Below are positions 11,603-20,604 of a stretch of 48,093 nucleotides of DNA, piece after piece (the first letter of the stretch is position 1; every line of letters begins with the position of its first letter). This stretch comes from Hypsibius dujardini. Taxonomy: Eukaryota; Tardigrada; Eutardigrada; Parachela; Hypsibiidae. Location of the stretch: NCBI GenBank assembly GCA_001579985.1, contig LRSR01013271.1, forward strand, positions 1-48,093, in the 5' to 3' direction. The position numbers were made by a program, and so were the translations under genes. Under the pieces are notes generated by a model. That model worked only from the letters and a program-made list of their open reading frames with translations, searched no databases and was not told where the DNA came from.

Positions 11603-14046
11603 CCTGTCTGTTTGTCTGTCTGTCTGTCAGTCTCCCTGCTTGTCTGTCTGACTGTCTGTATTTCTGTCTGTGGACCAACCTCGTAATCATGGACCATGGC
11701 CCTGTATTCCACCATTCTTTTGGCCCGTTCCACAATTTTGGTGCTCTCCTCGTGATACGTCACATCCGGATCGTCCAGTTCCGTCTCGAAAATTCCCTGC
11801 AGCTGTCGCATGATGGACTCGTACCAGCCGAGTTTGTCCGTCAGCTCGTCCAACTCGTCCACTTCGATGGCCGTCTCGCCCATACACATGGTGAAGTTTC
11901 CCACGGAGCGACCGACAGCAGACTTGGATACCGCTAGAGGACTGCGATCTTCGCTTTCGCGGAGGAATCGCCGTTGACGATGACCACCAGAGTGGTTGAG
12001 AAGACTGCGAGCGGAAGGGCTGAAACCGTAACTAGATTTGACTTCCGGTGTCTGGGCGAACATGTCCTTGCTGCTAATCACCGAAATTCGACCATCCTGC
12101 AAGAAACAGTTAGATATAAGTATACCACTTTAAAGTAGTCGGGAATCTATTCCTACAAAATGGGGAATACACACATAGACAGGCGTTACCATAAACAGGC
12201 CGTCTGGCGAAGGTTCAAACTGGACAGTCAACGATACGGTAACAACGCAAAACAGACAGACAAATCGAGACTCGATCTGAAATGACTAAAATTAGTCAAA
12301 CAGACAAGCAGATAAACGAATAACCCGTCTACCCATGCAATAGGCAGAAAAAGACCACTTAAGCCACTTAATCTAGTAATAAAGACAAGAAGGCATACAC
12401 ATACATATATGTATCCCAAGACAGACTGCCAACAACTCCGAGGGTCAGCAGCGAGATAGATAGACAGACAGCAGACATACGAATAGGCAACCGCTCAGAC
12501 AAACAGTAACAGATAAACAGACAGACGATCAGACCAACATATTGAAATGTACAAGAAAATCGGCATATTGACAAACAGAGCGATAAGCAAACGGCTAGCC
12601 GGGCAGGTAAGCAGATAGAAAGATGTATGCAGACTGATTGTTCGACAGACAGCAGACAAACAGTCAAAGAGACAGAAGTACAAACAAACAGTTATACAGA
12701 CAGATAGATTGACAAACAAACAAACAAACAAACAAACAAACAAACAGACAGACAAACAGACAGACAGAGACAGACGGACAGACAGACAGATAAATTGACA
12801 AACAAACAGACCGACAGACAGACAGATAACAGACAGTAAGATAGACAGGCAGGAAGATAGACTGACTGACATACAGCAAGAGGAAGCCGACAGACCGAGA
12901 GACACGCAGACAGACAAACGGATAAGCTGACAGACAATGCGAGAGACAATAGACAAATTGTCGCAATGGGTAAACATTACTCCACAGTGTACCATAGCTT
13001 CGTTTTCCAGGGTATGCAGGTCATTCATAAACTGGAGCTGCTGCTTCTCCGACTGGAGTTGCTCTATTGTCTCCTCACAAACAACCATCTTCCGTTGCAG
13101 TCTGCTCACTTCGTCTTTAAGTGACATGTTTTCTTCTGTCAGGGCGTGCTTCTCATTGAGCAACCGCTTCCGATCGCCTTCCAAAATCTCCGCAATTCGC
13201 ATCAAATCCATAAATGTCTGGCAAGAAGAGGAAGAAAACAAATCTACGAACAGAATCTCCTACAACAAATTCACCTATTCAATCCACCAATCAAGCCTAA
13301 CCCACGGCAGAGTTCCAAGAATCATTTTGTCATTATTTTAACATTTGGGTAAATTATTTTGCAAGCTACTAAAAACATCATTAGGTATTTAATCACTTTT
13401 AAACTAAAAAAAGTAAGAAAACACTAAACTGAAATGTGGGAATTATAATAAAGCATATCAATTCCGGAAATTTAGCAACTATCCGATCAAGCAATCAAGC
13501 TAACAAACTGCACACAAAATCAGCAGGACTAGAAACAGAGAACTCCTCAATCAAACCCAAACATCCCATATACTTTCACTTTTCTCAATCTGGTAAAACA
13601 AAATTTGTGAATTTATGAAACAGAATACAAATCTTTATTAAATACCATAGCAAATTAATTGAAAGCCAGAACTCCACCTGGAACGTTGAACTCATTTAAC
13701 ATAAACTCTCTGAAGAATTGGAAATCCTAAAAACAAACAATCAACCAATAAAACGAAGACAAATCATATCAGATTAGGTCGTCAATCAACTACCAACTTC
13801 TCCACTGGAACCAATTTTCTTCCCCTTCCACTTGCAAACCTGATTATCTTGCGTTTCCCTCGCGAGCATCTGTTGCAGATGGTGTGCATTAAACAGTGCG
13901 AATCTTTCCCCGTAGGGTACGGCCGTCCTGGTAGCAATTCGATCAAGGGATGTGGAGAATTCAGTATGGAGAGCGAGGAGGTGGGAATTGCAAACGGCGA
14001 TTTTGCTCAACGTCACGCCATCATTGAAATCCTCTTTGAAAGCCAT
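11182..14046 (-). CDS. Coiled-coil protein of unknown family
   Basis: Four exons, 345 residues: 14046-13840, 13217-12993, 12096-11680 and 11370-11182. All splice sites are GT/AG and all junctions are phase 0. The first ATG (14046) begins MAFKEDFNDGVTL. Residues about 70-145 form a strong coiled coil (ILEGDRKRLLNEKHALTEEN, then EETIEQLQSEKQQLQ). A Ser/Arg-rich linker follows. A second helical region contains VDELDELTDKLGWYESIMRQ and KIVERAKRMVEYRAMVHDYE, and the last exon is a charged helix ending in KYKSSR. There is no signal peptide or membrane segment, so a cytoplasmic or cytoskeletal scaffold is likely. I could not name a family; a centrosomal or trafficking adaptor are both possible. The protein-coding identity is supported by consistent phases and codon-level composition. 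Confidence 0.75.
11480..11668. repeat. TCTG array in intron 3 of the coiled-coil gene
   Basis: Clean TCTG units occupy most of the intron between exons 3 and 4. The opposite-strand motif GACA fills the neighbouring intron (12640-12950), so the pre-mRNA carries complementary arrays on both sides of exon 3. Confidence 0.9.
12640..12952. repeat. GACA/AACA array in intron 2 of the coiled-coil gene
   Basis: A long array of GACA units with an AACA-rich core near 12713-12748. It lies in the 896-bp intron between exons 2 and 3 of the coiled-coil gene. Confidence 0.9.
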
Positions 14047-14853
14047 CGCTGCTGAATGAACTTTTGCTGAAAAAATTTACTAAAATTGTCCCTTCACCGC
14101 ACAAGAGAAAGATGCTGATGAGACAATGCTAAAATTGGAGAAAAATGAAGAAACAAAATTGTTTTGGGGAAAACAAAGCGAAAGAGCACAACCGTCAACC
14201 ACCAACACTGCGGCGGCGCAAAAAACAACATCCCGATACGTTTACTAAACGAAGTCCTTCAACCAATGGTAGGAGCTATGCCTACAACTAAGCAACACAG
14301 CATTGGGGTAAACGGGTTGACTTGTGGTGACCAAAAACGAAGCCGACGATCGTGTGCGGCGGTCAACGGGGAAAGTATTCAATCACAGTGTGATTATCAC
14401 ACTGTTGGCCAATGCGTACAACTTTAAATAACGCTGTCGGGCCGGAAGTCAATATGGGTTTTGTAACTGACTTTGGGATGAGTAAGTGCTGCTCCTATGC
14501 TTACCGCGTAATCCATTAGGTAGTATTAATGTTAAAGCCAGCCGAATGCACTGTCATGTGGCGCTTCATTCGACGTTTTCCCTCCAGGTAGCTGGCAATT
14601 CCACCATGAATAGCCGTTGCAACTCGAAGTGGAACTGCAGCTCCTACAACGTGCCGGACAGCTGTGTGTGGAAGTAGAACTCCGCGGAATTGGAGTTCCA
14701 TTTAAATCAATTTCTTTCTGATAAATTTCCCATTCTCTTGCCTTCCTCTTCTCTTTTTTCTCTCCCGCGCCCCACTACCTCTCCCTAATTTTTTCCTCGC
14801 TCCACCTTCACATCGCCATTTTTCCTCTCCCAATTGTGGATTTTTTTTTCGCC
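14047..14853. other. Divergent spacer with a short near-palindrome
   Basis: No gene is recognised between the coiled-coil gene start and the H3-like remnant. An inverted repeat, ACAGTGTGAT / ATCACACTGT with one spacer base, occupies 14385-14405. The open frame at 14486-14677 has no recognisable content. Confidence 0.5.
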
Positions 14854-16044
14854 ATGGCGAGGACACCCGACGCCGGGTAAAACATCTCCCGCCTATCAGC
14901 ACTGGCCCAGCTCAACCTGTTCCCACCCGGTCCCAAGAAGACCTTCCCGCCCAAGGAGAAACGTGGCGGCCGGAAAAAAAATTCGCACTCGAAGCGGTCG
15001 GTCGGGGGCGCACGGATCACCCGAGCCAAGCCAAGCCAGGTCCAATCGGATCTCCGCTTTCAGTCCGCGGCGATCAGCGCGCTGCAGGTGCGTTTTATGT
15101 GGAGATTCGGTGCTTGATTGATCGATTGGTGCGGCCTGTGTGCTGATTGTTGAATTTAGAAAACATTTGTCAAGTTAAAGCCAAATATTAGATTATGTTT
15201 AAATCTTCCGACAATATTTGTTTTAATAAAAAACTGTTTTATTTAAGTATTTAAAAGTATTTTATTTATATTTATTTATTCAAGAGATTAGCTACATTTT
15301 TAGCAGTTAAAATAGAATTTTAAATGAAACGTTGTTTTATCTAAAGTAAATTTAGTGATTTTAAATTAAAACATGCTTGTAAATGTCGATTTATATTTTT
15401 TTGATTCTAAATAAATAACCTATCTGCTATTTGAAATCAGAAGTCACATTTTGAGCCATTTCAAATATGGTTTAAATATATAACATATTTCAGAAACTTA
15501 GTTTGTTGATGAAGAGTTGATTGATCGATTGATGTGGTATTATTTAAATAACGTTTTGGAATTGAAATGAAATAATAACTACATCTACCGGCAAAGTTTA
15601 CTTAAATAAAAAAGTATTTTACTTAAAAGGATGGTCACATGTTCAATTTTTTTATCTATTTTTGGTAAATACTGTGGTAATAAGTATAATTGTCTTAACC
15701 TCATCAGACAAATCCTGTGTGGTACCGTACTAATTTGATAGACAAGACAAAGACCGGAAAAAGTTTGAGAAAGAAGAATAGGAAAGAATATCACACGCTC
15801 TTGACGATTTTTGGAGAGGTTATAAAAACTGAACCAAGTAACACTGCTACCGTGAGTAGCTCCACACTGGCCTGTCTGCCTGCCTGCCTGTCTGTCTGTC
15901 TGTCTGTCTGTCTGCCTATCTGCCTGCCTATCTGTCTGTGCCGTTATTCCCACTTCCTCCCGCGCTGACTGCTAAATTAACGTAAACCTAACTACGTAAT
16001 TTGTCCCATTACAGCTGGCTGTGCGAATCCGAGGAGAATGCTAA
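14854..16044 (+). pseudogene. Histone H3-like remnant lacking its central exon
   Basis: Three H3 landmarks lie in order. ATG at 14854 begins MARTPDAG, echoing the H3 start MART. At 15049-15087, in the same frame, DLRFQSAAISALQ closely matches the H3.3 helix segment DLRFQSAAIGALQ and ends at a donor-like CAG/GTGCGT. At 16015-16044, after a good acceptor, LAVRIRGEC and a stop match the H3 C-terminus LARRIRGERA. The part in between, about 32 residues of H3 (EASEAY to KDIQ, exactly 96 bases), is absent from the 927 intervening bases. The segment after MARTPDAG has an in-frame TAA at 14878 and no recognisable first helix. A decayed copy of an intron-containing H3.3-like gene is the simplest reading. 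A highly diverged variant with an unseen exon is the alternative. Confidence 0.55.
15868..15945. repeat. CTGC/CTGT array
   Basis: A short CTGC/CTGT array in the AT-rich stretch that separates the two recognisable pieces of the H3-like remnant. The rest of 15100-15860 is AT-rich with no supported feature. Confidence 0.85.
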
Positions 16045-16439
16045 AGCCCGATCTGATGAACCCGGTGTTCGTGATTTCGATCTCGCATGGGGGATAGTTT
16101 TTTATTTTATTTTTTGAAGTGAACTGAATGAGATTTATTTAGCATGTGTCACAGTTGACGGTGGAATTTTTATTTCCGGTGATGGGTATATTTATATGTA
16201 TTACAATTTATTCGGCTTGTGCACCACTCCGGCCGGTGTATTGCTGGAAAATACTTTTTATTTTATTTCTTTATCTAGCTGCATTTCCGGGCCAGAAAAT
16301 ATAATTTTTGCTGGGTTCGCGCCCTAGGACTTTTTCCGTCGTGATGTCTTCCATGAGTGCACGAACATTTTATGTAAAGAAGAGCCCAACAATTTTTGCT
16401 ATCAATTCCCGTTGTATTACTAGTTCACCGTGCCTGAAA

Positions 16440-16625
16440 AACGGTTTGCCTGTCTGTTTGTTTGTCTCTATATGCCTGTATGTCTGCATTTGTCTGTGTC
16501 TGTTTGCCTGTCTCTCTGTCTGTCTGTTTACCTGTTTGTCTGTCTGGATACGTGTTTTTCAGCCTGTCCGCCTGTCTAGATGTATCTCTGCATGCCATCT
16601 GTTTACCAGGTCGTCGTTTGTCAGT
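16440..16625. repeat. Interrupted TCTG array
   Basis: Broken TCTG-type units between the H3-like remnant and the 3' end of macoilin. The reverse strand has an AATAAA near 16650-16656, about 310 bases past the macoilin stop, which could be its poly(A) signal. Confidence 0.7.
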
Positions 16626-16965
16626 TTGCCTAAGCAGCCACAATTCTGCGTGATCGTTTTATTACACGCATGAATAATAAAAGGACTCGTACGAGGTTGT
16701 AAAGTTAAAATTCCGCGTCCAACATTGCAACTGACTGTTGCTATTTAACAATTTCAAAAAGTGGATCTACAGTACTAGAACGGCCAGAAAAAGCGCCCAA
16801 TTTTTAATATTATCCGCTTAGAAGGGAGGAGACGTGAGAGACAAGTTAAAACCAAAGGGCAGCAAAGAGTGAGAGAGAGACAGACAGACAACGTGAGACA
16901 ACATCAACAGGGGGGTGATGTGGTGGCGGTGCAAGGAGGCGAGGAGGATGGGCTGAGAGGTGTCT

Positions 16966-17830
16966 TCAATTGTAACCAAGATGATTGTCTGACGGAGACA
17001 TGCCTCGATGACCATTGCCGTTGTTGTTGCTGTTGTTGCTGGGACTACTGTTGCTGCCGCCTTGTTTGAGAGCGTCCGCCACGAACGCCGAGATGGCGCT
17101 CTGGTTGGCGGCGTTGCCTGACGGGACGAGGGTCATTACATCGGCCAGCCGGTTGATCTTCGCTTTCAAGTCAACGATATCCTTGTCGCGTTGTTGAATA
17201 ACGTCTAGAAGAGTGAAAGGGCTCAGATACAACGCACATCGGCACGAAGGGAAATAGAACGAGTGACAAACGACTAACCGTTTGATAGATAAAGAGACAG
17301 GCAGGCAGGCAGACAAACAGACAGACAGACAAACAGGAGGACAGATAAACATACACAGACAGACAAACATACACAGACAGACAAACATACACAGACAGAC
17401 AAGCACACTGGCAGACACGAATAGACAAACAGGGTTCGCCTAGCGTGAGTGACAAGCAAGAGCAGCAGTCGAGCGAGTAATGCCTACTAATAGGCGACAA
17501 CGGCAAGGACTACTATCCTACTTTGCGAGATCTCCAGTTGACGTTTGGCTTCGCCGAGCGCGGAAAACAAGTCCAGCTTCAATTTGGTTTCTTGGCCGAG
17601 GCTGTTCTCCAGATGGGCGTTTTTGTCTTGCAACGAAGTCAAGGCTGATGAAAGCATATCGGCGTCTTTTGAGCTTTCTTTGCGTTGTTTCATAATCTGC
17701 AACAAAATGAAATATCAGTCATTCCTCCCAAACCGAAAATGCCATCTTTCAAACGGTCTGTATGTCACTCTGTCTTTTCTGTCTTTCCTGTTTTGTCTTG
17801 TCTTGTCTTGTCTTGTCTTGTCTTGTCTTG

Positions 17831-17877
<47 letters not shown>

Positions 17878-20568
17878 AGTCTGTCGGTCTGTCTGTCTAT
17901 CTGTTTTTCAGTCTGTCGGTGTTTCTGTCTGTTTGTCTCTCTGCCTGCTCTATATCCGCCTGCCGTGGTCTTCCGATAACTTACATGTATCTCTTCGCCC
18001 TGATTGCGCATCTTCTCCTCCTTATTGGCCAGATCTCTCCGTAGCTGTCTCAGCTCCGCTTCAGTCTCCTTCCTCTGATTTTTACACATGGCCGAGCACT
18101 CCGGCACCGCATCCTCGATGGCCTTTCGCTGCTTTTTCTCTTGCGCCAGTTGGGTGTCCGCCAGCAGACGCGCCTTCTTCTCCTCGGCCAGCAGCTTTTC
18201 CGTCACAGCAGCAGCTTGCTTCTCCTGCTGCCGCGCGGCTACCACTTTGTTCAGGCGCTGTTGGAGAGATTCATTTTCCTGCTGCAATTTCACCAGCTCC
18301 AGCCGGCTCGACTTTTCCGTGCTCTGCAGGGTGGCCAGTTGACTGCGCAAGTCTTGCTCGAACTGCCGGCTACTTTGGAGGTCGGACCGCAGTCTCTTCA
18401 TGTCGCCTTCAAGCCGCGAACTAAAAAGACAAAACAGTTTGCTTAAATTAGGCAGACGTAAAACGAGTTTCACACGTTATAATTTCAGAGACCGATAAAT
18501 AGACAGATAAATAGACCGATAGAAGGACAGTCAGGCAGGTGTCAGACAAACATACAAAAAGACAAACAGGCATACAGACAGACAGGCAGGCAGGCACACA
18601 GACAGACAGACAGACAGACAGACAAATAAAGTGACACTTACTAATAAAGATCATCTTGCTTAGGCGACAAATCCAGACCGGGTGTGGATCCCTTCTGTTG
18701 TTTTCTTCCAACTCCAGCCGCACTGCCACCCGGATTGCCCGAGACACTCTCCTTCTCATAAGTATTCTGGCTTGACGAATTAGCTACTGCAAGCTTAGCT
18801 ATGGAGGGGGACGTTGAGCGATTATTGCCACTCTTGCCGCCATTCCTCGTATAAGCCTTCTCCGACTCGACACTCTCCCGGTCGCAGTTGTCAATCTCCA
18901 AATTGAGATTCTGCTGCTGCTGCTTCTTCGTCCTGGCAAATAATATATAACTACATATACACATTTAAATACTAGGTCATTTTTCTACAGTACATGCTGT
19001 AAATGGGAAAAATAGGCTTCTATTTAAACAGAATAAAATATAAAAAAATCCTTGTCAACTGAATCACAAAACAGCCCCAATATTTCAAAATGTATTTCAA
19101 AATTTATTTTATATAGAAATATATTTTATTTATACTCCTGCAAAATACAAAAAAGTGGCTTTTCATTTTATATAAAACAAAATTTTGTGTTTACGCTGAA
19201 TTAATGGTGACTTTACGGTAGGTTTAATAATCAGAAGGAAATATTTCATTTAAATGCAATGACACGTCCATTACCTCGCAAATACTTCCACTGGCTCACG
19301 GATGTCCGAATCGGCTACCGAAGAGGAGGCCGACGAGGACGACGACGAAGACACCTGGTCGGGGTCGCTGACTTTAGTGAAGCTGACGAGGATGTCGCTG
19401 GGCCAGAAACGGTTGGGCTTCCGTTTCTGATTATTATTATTATTACTACCGCGAGATTCGGAATGGGACGTGTGATCACGACTGCTCCCAGGTAGATGGC
19501 CATTAGAAGAGGATCCCGGCGTTGGACTGCTGACTGGGACGGGGTCCACCGCGGTGAAGCCGTTCGAGTCGGACGTACTCTTCCCTGCCAGAATGCCTAC
19601 AAAAAATGGCAATGTATCAATCAATGAAACAACCAAACGATGGTATAACAGTACGATCAACAAATGGAAGTTCAACTGACAGTAAACCAGCAGACTGAGA
19701 GATAAACAGATTTGACAAACTCAGTCACTGACCGAATAACGTATAGACTGACAAGACGGAACAGGCGGACAGATAAGCAGACACAAACAGAAAGGCAGGC
19801 TGTCAAAGAGCCAACCAGCCAGACAGATCGATAGACAGATCGACAGAAAGGCAGACAGACAAAAAGATGAAGAGCTAGACTAACCGACATACAGACAGAC
19901 AGACAAAACCAAACAGATATGCGGAAAGACAATCATACAAAGGGACAGACAGATAAGATAAGACAGATAACTGATCCAGGTGTAAAGTACACAAACAAAA
20001 AGACTGACAAACATTCAAACAGGAAAGCCGGCGANNNNNNNNNNNNNNNNNNNNNACAGTGGGGACTCATACAGAAACGCAAAGTAAGCTGACACGGGGA
20101 ATGGATGTCTGGAGGCGTCCAAGCAAATCACGTCCTTGTCAACATATACAGTCGGCACGTAAAGTTCCCAGGCAGACGAAGGAACGTACCTTTCGATACT
20201 TGAAGCCGATGAAAGACTTCACACTGAAGCTAAATGTCACCAGAGGGTAGCCGACACTGGAAAAAGGGAAAAGAAAATATGAATCAGCCCAATTCATCGG
20301 TCAAGAAAGCGCTTTAAGTCAAGTGTCAGGCCCGCAGCCACATAACAGATAGCTACGTAACCAGAAAATACAAACAGAAACGATGACAAACATACAGTCG
20401 AATGTATGGGCAGACAAAACTATAGACAAACCAAAAAACAGACAGAGAGCAGACAGACAGACAAACAGACAGGCAGCCAAACACACAACCAGACAAACAG
20501 ACAGACAGACACAGACAGACATAGAAGCAGGCAGATAGACAGACAGACAAACATAGAAGCAGACAAAC

Positions 20569-20604
<36 letters not shown>

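Noticed and set aside
11407-11686. Long open frames reading CLSVCLSV or DRQTDRQT, here and at many other arrays
   Set aside because: They are translations of TCTG/GACA arrays, open because the repeat contains no stop in those frames. They lie in introns of supported genes.
13678-13726. A possible 49-base exon in the coiled-coil gene with good acceptor and donor (DFQFFREFMLNEFNVP)
   Set aside because: Including it shifts the frame of the next exon into an early stop, whereas exon 1 joins exon 2 (13217) directly in phase. It could be a rare alternative exon.
14877-14899. A 23-base intron that would remove the in-frame stop after MARTPDAG in the H3-like remnant
   Set aside because: It is too short for a normal spliceosomal intron, and using it would shift away from the frame that carries the H3 helix.
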